Assembly (NCBI GenBank): GCA_017466885.1
Contig: JAFTTH010000002.1
Coordinates: forward strand, 186,001-250,000
Source: Oscillospiraceae bacterium
GTDB taxonomy: Bacteria > Bacillota > Clostridia > Oscillospirales > Ruminococcaceae
Direction: 5' to 3'
Length of the DNA: 64,000 nucleotides
Part shown: positions 16,851 through 25,485 of the stretch, piece by piece
How positions within the stretch are numbered: position 1 is the stretch's first letter
Layout of the letters: the number at the start of each line of letters is the position of its first letter
Made by a program: the position numbers and the translations under genes
Notes under the pieces: model-generated
Told to the model about the DNA's origin: nothing
What the model saw: only the letters and a program-made list of their open reading frames with translations
Database searches by the model: none

Positions 16851-17495
16851 TCATCGGATCCAGTAGGTCAGCTCATTGAAAACTGTGCTGAAGAAGCTGA
16901 CCAGCTGCTGAATCGCACTGTAGAAAACAGCAAGTAGAAAGATCAGCGCAATGATTGCCAGAATTGTAACCACACTGGTAACAATCGTTTTGACCATCGT
17001 ATAGTCCTGCACACTTGCCAATCCTGCCAGCAGGAGCCACACCACCCATATAATGACCAGCGCATCAATAATCATCATAAAGGAGCCTTCTTCTTCGGTG
17101 AAGAAATGGCTTAGAATCACCTGCGGAATATACAGGATCACCATGGGCAGGAGGGAAAAACAGGTGGTGATGAAGATATTTCTCATGGTCGCCTTGCCCT
17201 CAAAAAGGGTTGTGACACTCCAGTTGACCACCGACCATACTCCCACCGGGACAAGTACAGCCACTACCTGTAAAAGAACGTTATTCCGTTCCGGGTTACC
17301 CACCTGAAAAAGGAATCCGGTCGCCTGCATTTTCAGAATGATCACAACCATTGTTGCCAGAAGGATCACAACCGCCGCAGGAAGATTCTGCTTTCTGAAA
17401 TGCTTGATATTGTAAAATCCTTCAAAAGGATGGATGCAGGCATGAAATCCGTAGAGAAGAGTGCTGAACATATCCTTGAGCTTGGTTTTTATCAT
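16851..17495 (-). CDS. Yip1-family integral membrane protein
   Basis: 214 residues with five hydrophobic segments separated by short loops, beginning with a cytoplasmic segment HPFEGFYNIKHFRKQN typical of bacterial Yip1-domain proteins. AGGAGG lies eight bases before the ATG. It lies between the NHL/TPR gene and the DUF5696 lipoprotein; this trio recurs beside sugar ABC transporters but has no established function. Membrane location is clear, function unknown. Confidence 0.75.
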   Translation of the reverse strand: MIKTKLKDMFSTLLYGFHACIHPFEGFYNIKHFRKQNLPAAVVILLATMVVIILKMQATGFLFQVGNPERNNVLLQVVAVLVPVGVWSVVNWSVTTLFEGKATMRNIFITTCFSLLPMVILYIPQVILSHFFTEEEGSFMMIIDALVIIWVVWLLLAGLASVQDYTMVKTIVTSVVTILAIIALIFLLAVFYSAIQQLVSFFSTVFNELTYWIR

Positions 17496-17513
17496 GACTA
17501 CCGCCTCCTTTTC

Positions 17514-18944
17514 TTAGGGATCCACAAAGGCCTTGATCTTTGCGGGGATTTTCGCAATCTGCTTGCGGAAGATAAACCACAAAATCACAACAATCAGCAG
17601 CACCGTCATAATCCAGGGGAAGGCATCCCCCAAAAGCTTGGTGCGGTGCTCGGCATACGCATCGGAATAGCCTTTTTTGTATTTGCCCATTTCATAGCAT
17701 TCCAATGCCTGCTCATAGTCACCCGTCTGCAGATATGCGTGACCCATACCAATATAGGCCAGATCAAAGTTTGCATTCCGCTTCAGCACCTGCTTCCAGG
17801 TCTCCATGGATTCCTGATAGTCACCCTTGATGAACTTGGCATTGGCCTCATTAACCAGTGTGCCGAAGTCGGTTGCCTCAAAAACGGCAATGGTATTTTT
17901 TGCTGAATCGGAAACGAACACTCTGCCGTCCTCGGTGCAGTCAATGGCAGTGGGGGTGGTAAAGGTTCCTACCGCCGTACCGTTGCCGCCAAAGATGGCC
18001 AGCAGGTCCCCCAGCTCGTTATACTGGAAGATCTTCCCCCGCCGGGAATCCAGCACAAAGAGGTTTCCGGACTGATCTACCGTCACATCCACAATGTTGG
18101 CCGACTGGTAGTGAATGTCACCGTAAACATTCTTGGTGCGGGCATCGGTGCGGAGAATGTTATTCCCTGAGGTATTGAGTTTTTTAACCTGATTGGTGTC
18201 CGCCTTGCAGGTAGCATAAACGAAGTTATCCTTATCCACGGTAATGTTGCTGTACTCCACCGGGATAAAGGAAATACGCATCTTCTGCGCTTCCTTGGAA
18301 AGGAAGAAGCGGAGGGCCAACTCATAGAAGTCGACCACAACCCGGTTGCTTCCGAAGAACCGCACGAAGGTTCCGTCCGGCTCCAGCTGGATGATACCCT
18401 CCGTTACGCTCAGTCCGACCACGTAAATTCGGCCGTTTCCGTCCACGCCAACCTTGGAGGGCTTATATTCCACGTCCACCGCCCAGGTATCGATCTGCGG
18501 CTGGGCAATAATGCGGAGGAAGTTTCCCTCGGTGTCAAACACCACAAGACGATGGTTTTCCGTATCGGCAACATAAAGCTCGTTCCCGATCACGCAAACG
18601 CCGGAGGGCTGCTTGAGGGCATCCTCTCCCTGCTCCGAAGTGAAGGTAGAAATCTGGCGGACCATTTCCGGTCTGCGCTGGGAAACATCCAGGATCACGA
18701 TCCGGTTATTTCCGGTATCCGCCACATAGCAAAGGTCCCCTTCAATTTCCAGGTCGGACGGCGTTTTCAGCGAAATATGGGTGTTTTCTCCGCTTCCGAT
18801 GGAATAGGAGGGCAGATAGGAGGCTGCTGATGAAACTGCCTCCAGATCGCTGTTATAATTATATGTATAATACGGACTGTACGCGGCGCTGCAGGTGACC
18901 GTCAGGGTCAAAGCCGCCGCCAAAATACAGAGCACTTTTTTCAT
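17514..18944 (-). CDS. Exported NHL beta-propeller protein with TPR and C-terminal membrane anchor
   Basis: 476 residues. A signal peptide (MKKVLCILAAALTLTVTCSA) is followed by NHL repeats (PSDLEIEGDLCYVADTGNNR, PSGVCVIGNELYVADTENHR and further copies to about residue 350), a short TPR region (YIGMGHAYLQTGDYEQALEC) and one membrane helix near the C-terminus (WIMTVLLIVVILWFIF). The propeller should face outward, where it could bind a glycan or scaffold the DUF5696 and Yip1 proteins. No enzyme active site is evident. It lies within the operon, 19 bases before the Yip1 gene. Confidence 0.78.
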   Translation of the reverse strand: MKKVLCILAAALTLTVTCSAAYSPYYTYNYNSDLEAVSSAASYLPSYSIGSGENTHISLKTPSDLEIEGDLCYVADTGNNRIVILDVSQRRPEMVRQISTFTSEQGEDALKQPSGVCVIGNELYVADTENHRLVVFDTEGNFLRIIAQPQIDTWAVDVEYKPSKVGVDGNGRIYVVGLSVTEGIIQLEPDGTFVRFFGSNRVVVDFYELALRFFLSKEAQKMRISFIPVEYSNITVDKDNFVYATCKADTNQVKKLNTSGNNILRTDARTKNVYGDIHYQSANIVDVTVDQSGNLFVLDSRRGKIFQYNELGDLLAIFGGNGTAVGTFTTPTAIDCTEDGRVFVSDSAKNTIAVFEATDFGTLVNEANAKFIKGDYQESMETWKQVLKRNANFDLAYIGMGHAYLQTGDYEQALECYEMGKYKKGYSDAYAEHRTKLLGDAFPWIMTVLLIVVILWFIFRKQIAKIPAKIKAFVDP

Positions 18945-18987
18945 ACGCTGACATCCTCTCCTCTCGTTCAGGATCCACTGCGGGTTT

Positions 18988-19866
18988 TTATTCCTTGATT
19001 CCGGCAGATTTCATCGTTTCAATGACCTTTGACTGAGAAAGGACAAAGATGATAACCGGAGGCGCCAGCATAATCAAAGAAAACGCCGCACCGACGCCAG
19101 CTCGCACACTACCGGAGGTGGTAATGTAATTCATCAAAACGGACATCGTTTTAATGGAATCGTTGAAGATATAGAGGGTCGGAGAGTTGGTGTCATTCCA
19201 AAGATCCTTGACAAGCAGCATAACCAAGGTCAACCAGGCCGGCTTGATCGAAGGCATAACGATGGACCAAAGGATCCGGAATTCTCCGGCGCCGTCAATC
19301 CGGGCTGCCTCCAGCATGCTGTCCGGCATCTGATCCATAAAGCATTTGAGAAGGTAAAGTCCCAGGGTTCCCGCCATAGCAGGAAGAATCAAGGCCCAGT
19401 AGGTATCCAGCATTCCCATCTTGGACATAACCAGGAACCGGGGAATACCCAAAACGTAGGTAGAAAACATCAGAGAATAGATAATGACCGAGAAGATCGC
19501 TCCCCGATATTTCACCGTATGGTGCTTGGCCAGGGGGTATGCCGCCATTGCAGAGACAGCAAGATGGCCCACCGAGGCAATCACCGTGGTCACAACACTA
19601 TTGAACGCATACCGCGCAAAGGGAACATACGAATCTCCCAAAACACTGGAAAGGTCGGTAAAGTTTTTCAGCGTGGGGTTGACGATATAAAAGCGCGGAG
19701 GATACAAAAATAACTCATCCAGCGGCTTGAAGGCGGTAAGGATCTGATATACGAGCGGCAGAGCGGTAAATGCTCCCACCAATGCGAGGAAAAGAAACAG
19801 CACAACATTCCCCGCAACGGAACGGTTGATCTTGACGTTCCTTGGCCGACGCGAAATTCTGCGCAA
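18988..19866 (-). CDS. Carbohydrate ABC transporter permease, MalG type (second importer)
   Basis: 292 residues, six membrane helices, coupling motif EAARIDGAGEFRILW followed by IVMPSIKPAW. The likely start is TTG at 19864-19866 with AAGGGG eight bases upstream; no in-frame ATG occurs early. A basic N-terminus (RRISRRPRNVK) precedes helix one. It follows its MalF partner by 27 bases and precedes the NHL gene by 43. Confidence 0.88.
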   Translation of the reverse strand: MRRISRRPRNVKINRSVAGNVVLFLFLALVGAFTALPLVYQILTAFKPLDELFLYPPRFYIVNPTLKNFTDLSSVLGDSYVPFARYAFNSVVTTVIASVGHLAVSAMAAYPLAKHHTVKYRGAIFSVIIYSLMFSTYVLGIPRFLVMSKMGMLDTYWALILPAMAGTLGLYLLKCFMDQMPDSMLEAARIDGAGEFRILWSIVMPSIKPAWLTLVMLLVKDLWNDTNSPTLYIFNDSIKTMSVLMNYITTSGSVRAGVGAAFSLIMLAPPVIIFVLSQSKVIETMKSAGIKE

Positions 19867-19893
19867 AGCCGAGCGCCCCTTTCTGCAAAATAT

Positions 19894-20808
19894 TTAGTCT
19901 TTTTCCTGAAGCAGCCGCATGATGATCTTGGTCACAACCAAAGTAAAGAGGAAAAGCACCACTGCAATTGCCAGGGCGTATCCCATTTCGTACCGGGTGG
20001 TACCGTAGTCCATCATGTGCAGGCTGACCGTATGGGCCGCATAAAGGGGGCTGGGGTTACCTGCAAGGTTTGCGCTGATATCGCTGACCGCAAAGGTTGA
20101 TGTGATCTGAAGAATGGCACCGAACATCAGCTGGGGCTTCATTTCCGGCAGGGTAATATACCAAAGCTCCTGCCACCGGTTGCGGATACCGTCAATGGCA
20201 CCCGATTCGTAATGGCTCCGATCGATGCTCTGCAGACCTGCAATAAAGGTCAGGAAGCTTGTTCCCAGACTCATCCAAAGCTGAACGAAGATGATAACAC
20301 CCAGCATCATTGTCGGATCCTTCAGGAAAAGAAGGGGGGTATCGATCAGACCCAGCTTCAGAAGCCAGCCATTGATCAGGCCGTAGGAGTCGCCGGAGAA
20401 GATGTACTTCCAAATGTAAAGAACGTTGGAGGAAAGAGAGGGGACATAAAGAAGCAATGTCATAACCGAGCGAACCTTGGGGTTAAGGTCATTGAGCAGC
20501 CAGGCAAACAGGAAGCACGCCACATAGCTCAAAGGTCCGGTGATCACGGAGAATACAAGAGTATTCTTTACCGAAATCATAAAGACATCGTCATCAAAAA
20601 AGAGCTTCCGGTAGTTCTCCCAGCCAATGAACCGGGGTGGCTGGATGATATTATAGTAGGTGAAGCTCATAATGACGGAAATTACAACAGGGATAATAAT
20701 AAAGATGATAAACAGCAGCAAATAAGGGGTCATCAGCAGATAGGATATTTTATTGTTTCTGATATCCGCGATCAAGCCGATGCGCTGTTTTTTTGCCTTT
20801 GCCGACAT
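19894..20808 (-). CDS. Carbohydrate ABC transporter permease, MalF type (second importer)
   Basis: 304 residues with six membrane helices and the coupling motif ESGAIDGIRNRWQELW followed by ITLPEMKPQL. It is preceded by a GGTGAGAG-type ribosome site and lies 29 bases after the modular binding-protein gene. With 18988-19866 it forms the heterodimeric pore of the first-transcribed importer. It is only distantly related to the permease pair at 12710-14541, so the two systems probably take different oligosaccharides. Confidence 0.9.
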   Translation of the reverse strand: MSAKAKKQRIGLIADIRNNKISYLLMTPYLLLFIIFIIIPVVISVIMSFTYYNIIQPPRFIGWENYRKLFFDDDVFMISVKNTLVFSVITGPLSYVACFLFAWLLNDLNPKVRSVMTLLLYVPSLSSNVLYIWKYIFSGDSYGLINGWLLKLGLIDTPLLFLKDPTMMLGVIIFVQLWMSLGTSFLTFIAGLQSIDRSHYESGAIDGIRNRWQELWYITLPEMKPQLMFGAILQITSTFAVSDISANLAGNPSPLYAAHTVSLHMMDYGTTRYEMGYALAIAVVLFLFTLVVTKIIMRLLQEKD

Positions 20809-20837
20809 TCTCTCACCGCTTTCTGACAGATTCCTTC

Positions 20838-23663
20838 TTACTGTTCTGTGCTGAGGTTAAACTCCTGACGCTTCTTGGTGATCTCTTTATTGATCTCCAA
20901 AACGTACTTGGTCAAAGAGTTCCGGGGCAGCTCACCGTAGGTATAAACCTCACGGAAGGCGTTATCCAAGTGACGTGTTGTGTAGTAGCTTCCGGGAATC
21001 ATAGGTACGCCCTTAACCGTCTCCCACTGCTCGCTCAGCACTTCCAGATCCTCCAGCTTCCAGGGCAGATCCTTCATCGCTTCCAGGTTGGCCGAATTAT
21101 ACCGGGCACCGGCGCCCATAATCGCCTCGACCTCGTTTCCGTACCGGACCTGAACCGAATCAGAAGTCCACCAGTCAATGAACCGCCAGGAGGCCTCCTG
21201 ATTCTTGGTGGTGCTGAAAATAACGATGGAGGTGGTAACTCCCGCAACCGAGCCATCAATCGTGCCATCCTCCCAAACAGTTCCGGGAACCGGAGCCATG
21301 GTCCAGAGGCCCTTGATTTCCGGAGCAGAGATGGTCATGGTATTATATCCGGAGGAATAATCCGCAATGAAGATAGGCATCTCACCGGTACGGAACCGGT
21401 TGACCGCATCATACTCCAGAGGGAGGGAATAATCGGTATAGAAGGAGGTATAGGTCTGGAATGCCTTGAGTCCCTCCGGCGAGTTAATCACACAGGCGGT
21501 CATGGCATCGTTATAGTAGCTGCAGCCATTCTGGAAGATCAGCGTGTCCAGCAGTCCGGTCACACCGGTAGTCAGATTCCGTTCCTGAAGGGTCTGCACC
21601 GCCTCAAAGAAATCATCCCAGGTCTTGGGGATCGCAATGCCCAGGTTATCCAGAACATCCGTCCGGCAGAACATAATGGGGAAGCTCTGGGTATGGGGGA
21701 TAGCGTAGGTCGCACCTTCGTAAGCGAAGGGAGAAACCGCCGATTCAGAGAACCGTCCCACAACCTCGGAGAAGGTATCCATCGTGGAAAGATCCAGCAC
21801 CGCTTCACGCAGACCGTAGTCCACCGGGAGCTGCTGGGACAGCCCCAGCGCCACATCGGGAGGATTTCCCGCCGCAACCGAGAAGAGCAAAACGCCCTCG
21901 TTTGCGATGATATTCATGTTGACATTCAAATCATATTTGGGGGTAAAGCTGTCGTCAACAATGGTTTTAAAGGTATCTGCCTGCTCACGTCCCAAAAGGG
22001 TCCAGACGCTGATGGCCTCGGTGGCATCATAGGAGTTACCGACCTTGGAATAATCCTTAAAGAAGGATACCCAGAAGGACTCTAAGGTGGACCACAACTG
22101 CTCAAAGAAGCCGGGGTTGACCTGCGGATAGTCCATATTCTTGGGAAGGAAGGTAATATAGTCGATGGTTGCGCAGGTCTCGCTGGCCGTCAGGATCCAG
22201 GAGGAAAGGGTGGTGATATTATCCTTGAAATAGCTCAGCTTGGCCGGAATATCATCCGGGTCAGCGATCATCGTTTCAATCTGCTCGTAAACCCGCTCAA
22301 TGGAGTGCGCCTCACTGGCCTCTCCGCCCGAAAGATAGCGGATGTAAGCTGCCATATCCCGAAGGGCATCCACGTTGCTCTGCAGCTCCTCTGTGAGGGT
22401 GGGGAGACGCTTTGCCAGCTGGTAGTCACGGTATGTATCGGGGGTAACACCGGTAATCATAATGATCCGGCTGTAAATATCCAGCAGATCCACGGTAATC
22501 TGGCGGATATTGTAAACCGCAACCGAGATCTCATCCAGAGCGGCAGTCAGCCGAAGGGTGTGATGTCCTTCCTCCAGCCAGATATAGCACTCCTCCTGGC
22601 CCGACTGCAGGGTAGCCATCTGCCAGGCCGTATCATAATCCAGTGCGAAGCTTTCCAGCTCCTCGAAAAGATACTCCCCGTCAATCTGGATTCGCCGCAC
22701 GATGGGAATGCCCATCAGGAAGTCCTGCTTGAAGCGAATACCCATTTTGTAATAGCCGCTGGTTTCAACATCAAACTCCCACTCAGCCCAATCGCCGTTG
22801 GATCTCCAGTTGTAACCACCGATGGCATTGAAGATGGTATTCTGCACCGAGAAGGGCTCGTTATAGCAGTTATCCCGGGCATAGAGAGGATAAAGGCTGG
22901 GGGAGGATTTCCAAAGGGCCTCTTCCGCCTGAACACGGATCTCCCTTTCCGCCCGATCCTCTTTTCCGGCCACGCTCTGAGCATAGCTTTCATAGGTGGG
23001 TGTTTTCGGATACTGGCAAAGCTTGAGCCATTCGATCTCCATCGGCTGGCTTACGCCCACCAGCTCAACCGTATGCTCGCCTGCCTCAAAATAAAGTCCG
23101 AAGGGATCGGCAAAAATGCCTTCATCGTCCCGCACCCAAGCCTCCTGCCATTGCGGAGAGACAACCTGGGTCGGACGGAGTTGGTTTCCCTGGTTATCGG
23201 TCTGAATCTCCTCATCCCGATTCTTGACCATTTTGGAGAAGGCGGATTGCTCCAGCTCCTCAAAGGGAACCTTGCCGTCAATCTGAACGGTGCGAAGGAT
23301 ATCGGAGAAGGTATCATTGGCACTGCGGTACCGCAGCTTCAAATAATAGATTCCGCTTTCCTCCACCGAGAAGCTCCAGGAAACGGTGCCTCTCTCGTTG
23401 CTCCAGAGGAGCGTCCCCTCCGTCAGGGAGGTTTCGGCCTCCTCGGAGGAAAGGGCATCCTCCGCCTTCAGAAGGATCTCCCGGTCGGGATAAGCCGCGT
23501 TTTCGTGCTGCGCGCGGTACTCCGAGTAGCTCCCCTCCCGGATCAGATAGTCCAGCGTGTTTTGGCTTGCGGGAGATTTGCTTTCCGCCGCTCCCGCCGG
23601 AACGAAAGGTCCAATACAGCATAAAACCATACTGACAGCCGCTACCAAAGCGAGCTTTTTCAT
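20838..23663 (-). CDS. Large sugar-binding protein with two N-terminal carbohydrate-binding-like modules
   Basis: 941 residues from the ATG at 23661-23663 (AAAGGAG upstream); the frame extends upstream, but only this start gives a proper signal peptide (KKLALVAAVSMVL ... AAE). Two similar beta-sandwich-like modules follow: about residues 60-230 (SWSFSVEESGIYYLKLRYRS) and 235-390 (AEWEFDVETSGYYKMGIRF), resembling CBM6/35-type or discoidin-like folds. A helical linker leads to a family-1 solute-binding domain from about residue 560 to the end. Ordinary solute-binding proteins are about 400-450 residues, so this is a fusion; the modules may hold polymer near the importer. There is no lipobox, so anchoring is uncertain. 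Confidence 0.85.
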   Translation of the reverse strand: MKKLALVAAVSMVLCCIGPFVPAGAAESKSPASQNTLDYLIREGSYSEYRAQHENAAYPDREILLKAEDALSSEEAETSLTEGTLLWSNERGTVSWSFSVEESGIYYLKLRYRSANDTFSDILRTVQIDGKVPFEELEQSAFSKMVKNRDEEIQTDNQGNQLRPTQVVSPQWQEAWVRDDEGIFADPFGLYFEAGEHTVELVGVSQPMEIEWLKLCQYPKTPTYESYAQSVAGKEDRAEREIRVQAEEALWKSSPSLYPLYARDNCYNEPFSVQNTIFNAIGGYNWRSNGDWAEWEFDVETSGYYKMGIRFKQDFLMGIPIVRRIQIDGEYLFEELESFALDYDTAWQMATLQSGQEECYIWLEEGHHTLRLTAALDEISVAVYNIRQITVDLLDIYSRIIMITGVTPDTYRDYQLAKRLPTLTEELQSNVDALRDMAAYIRYLSGGEASEAHSIERVYEQIETMIADPDDIPAKLSYFKDNITTLSSWILTASETCATIDYITFLPKNMDYPQVNPGFFEQLWSTLESFWVSFFKDYSKVGNSYDATEAISVWTLLGREQADTFKTIVDDSFTPKYDLNVNMNIIANEGVLLFSVAAGNPPDVALGLSQQLPVDYGLREAVLDLSTMDTFSEVVGRFSESAVSPFAYEGATYAIPHTQSFPIMFCRTDVLDNLGIAIPKTWDDFFEAVQTLQERNLTTGVTGLLDTLIFQNGCSYYNDAMTACVINSPEGLKAFQTYTSFYTDYSLPLEYDAVNRFRTGEMPIFIADYSSGYNTMTISAPEIKGLWTMAPVPGTVWEDGTIDGSVAGVTTSIVIFSTTKNQEASWRFIDWWTSDSVQVRYGNEVEAIMGAGARYNSANLEAMKDLPWKLEDLEVLSEQWETVKGVPMIPGSYYTTRHLDNAFREVYTYGELPRNSLTKYVLEINKEITKKRQEFNLSTEQ

Positions 23664-23786
23664 TCTTCCGATCTCCTTTCGTGGCATAACAGGAAATATG
23701 CAAAATATATCCGCTTCGATCTTGTGACAGATGCCGCTCCCGGCACGCACAGTTTGGAAGCTTTTGGTCAGTTCTTTTCCCGGGCC

Positions 23787-25130
23787 TTAGTTCAGACCGT
23801 TATCCTCAATGATCTTTTGGTAGGCATAAAAGCTTTTCCGCGGTGTCCGCTCCAGCGTCTTATAGTCTACCTGAATTAGACCGAAGTTGTAAAGATAACC
23901 GCCCGCGCCACCTTCATATGTATCCAGGATCGTCCAGCAGCAGTAGCCGGAAACGTTGACACCGTCCTTGATGGCATTGCAAAGCTCACGCAGATGAATC
24001 TGCATATACTCTGCCCGGTAGGGATCATCCGCATCCACCGCAAGGTCCCCGGTGCGGGCCGAGCCGTAACCGTTCTCGGTGATGACGATCTCCATATCGC
24101 CGTAGTATTCCTTCAGGTAATGCACTGCATCATAAATTCCCCGGGGGTAGCAGGCAAAACCATAAGCATCCTTGCTGATGTGATCGGGGATAAAGGTCTC
24201 ATAGCAGAGCTTGCCATCCTCTTTCCATCTGGCAAAGTTGGGGTTATAATAGTTGATCCCCAAAAAGTCGGAGGGAGCAAACTCCTCCGCCAACCGCTCC
24301 GCATAGTTTTCCGGCAAATGCTCCGCAACATAGGGAATATCGGTGACGATCTTGGGGTAGCGACCGTAAACGATCGGCTCCAGCCAGATTCCCGAGTAGT
24401 ACGCCTTGCAACGGTCCGCCGCAACACGGTCCAGGTCAGAGTCCGTTTCGGGATAGACCGGCTCAAAATGGTTGACTGATCCGATCTTTCCCTTCAGGCC
24501 CATTTCGCGATAGGCGCGAACCGCCCGGTAGTGACCCAGCATCATATGGAAGCAGGCCTGCATTCCGGTATCCATTCCGGTCAGATAGGGGGCGCAGGTG
24601 CCGCCACAAAAAGCACCGAAGATATTGATGGAGGGCTCATTCATCGTCGACCAGTATTGAATTCGGTCGCCAAAGGCCGCAAAACAGGTTCTGGCATACC
24701 GCTCAAACCAAGCCGGGAAATCCGGATTGGCCGGGCCGCCCGCATCCACAACAAACATCGGCAAATCGCAGTGGAACAGATCAAAGAAGGGCACAATGCC
24801 GTTTTCCACCAAACAATCGATCATACGGTTATAGTAATCAATGCCCTTTTGGTTGACCGGCCCATCCACCGAGGAATAAATCCGGGCCCAGGAGATGGAA
24901 AAACGGAACATCTTCAATCCCAGCTTTTTCATCAGTTGAATATCCTCGGGGAATCGGTGGTAAAAGTCCACCTCATCATCCGGAGTTGCGTTTGCAAATT
25001 TCTCCGGATAAACCCTGGAATAATGGTCAAAAACATTTTCTACCTTCCCATCCGTTGCGCAGGCTGCCTCAATCTGGCAGGCGCTGGATGCCGCTCCCCA
25101 AAGAAAATTATCAGGAAAAGAGTATTTCAC
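23787..25130 (-). CDS. GH1 family beta-glycosidase
   Basis: 447 residues, cytoplasmic (no signal), GTG start with AGGAGG nine bases upstream. GH1 hallmarks: FLWGAASSACQIE near the N-terminus, acid/base Glu165 in TMNEPS and nucleophile Glu352 in ITENGYG. Around the -1 subsite HCDLP replaces the usual HWDLP, and the C-terminal segment reads LDTYEGGAGGY where most beta-glucosidases have a NFEW-type motif, so aglycone or sugar specificity may differ from cellobiose-type enzymes. It is the first gene after the LacI-controlled promoter and probably acts on imported oligosaccharides. A 123-base gap with no strong terminator separates it from the binding-protein gene. Confidence 0.92.
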   Translation of the reverse strand: MKYSFPDNFLWGAASSACQIEAACATDGKVENVFDHYSRVYPEKFANATPDDEVDFYHRFPEDIQLMKKLGLKMFRFSISWARIYSSVDGPVNQKGIDYYNRMIDCLVENGIVPFFDLFHCDLPMFVVDAGGPANPDFPAWFERYARTCFAAFGDRIQYWSTMNEPSINIFGAFCGGTCAPYLTGMDTGMQACFHMMLGHYRAVRAYREMGLKGKIGSVNHFEPVYPETDSDLDRVAADRCKAYYSGIWLEPIVYGRYPKIVTDIPYVAEHLPENYAERLAEEFAPSDFLGINYYNPNFARWKEDGKLCYETFIPDHISKDAYGFACYPRGIYDAVHYLKEYYGDMEIVITENGYGSARTGDLAVDADDPYRAEYMQIHLRELCNAIKDGVNVSGYCCWTILDTYEGGAGGYLYNFGLIQVDYKTLERTPRKSFYAYQKIIEDNGLN

Positions 25131-25243
25131 AGTAGATTTCCTCCTATTGTCTTTCTGCCTGACGACCGGCTGCAGATGCAGTTTTTGCCTGACAGACCCC
25201 TTTGGAAGCGCAGAATTTTTCCTATTTTTCGCGCGAAAGCCTA

Positions 25244-25307
25244 TGCAAACATTTATGCAAACCGGTTTATCTTTTTTTATTATAATTTATATAAACAGGT
25301 TTGTCAA
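25244..25307 (-). promoter_or_regulatory. Consensus promoter of the 25-kb glycan operon with LacI-type operators
   Basis: On the minus strand TTGACA (25302-25307), a 17-base spacer and TATAAT (25279-25284) match the vegetative consensus perfectly. The spacer contains the near-palindrome AAACAGGTTT (25293-25302). Downstream of the -10 lies the perfect palindrome AAACCGGTTT (25259-25268), then another copy of its left part (ATGCAAAC at 25243-25250 and 25255-25262). These spacings suit binding by a LacI dimer that blocks RNA polymerase. The divergent regulator is the obvious candidate ligand-responsive repressor. Confidence 0.8.
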
Positions 25308-25423
25308 CTCATTGTAACGAAAAATCCCTGCCAAAAACCGCCGATATTTTTTCATCAAAATGCACAATAAACGCCGGATCAGCATAAATTATTTCAAAAT
25401 ATTGCATTATTTAAAAATTTTGT

Positions 25424-25452
25424 TTGCATTGTTTGAGTTTATATGGTATACT
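25424..25452 (+). promoter_or_regulatory. Promoter of the divergent lacI-family gene
   Basis: TTGCAT (25424-25429), a 17-base spacer and TATACT (25447-25452) lie 34 bases before the start codon. The -35 is weak and the -10 good, suiting low regulator expression. Together with the operon promoter this explains the 355-base gap 25131-25485; the rest is AT-rich leader without an evident gene. Confidence 0.6.
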
Positions 25453-25485
25453 ATAGAAAATAAAAATTTGTATGGAGGGGTAAAA

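Noticed and set aside
4210-25130. Glycosphingolipid-degradation operon
   Set aside because: A ceramidase-like gene with glycosidases suggested it, but the nucleophile serine and export signal are missing, and rhaM with a GH106-like gene points to rhamnose-rich glycans.
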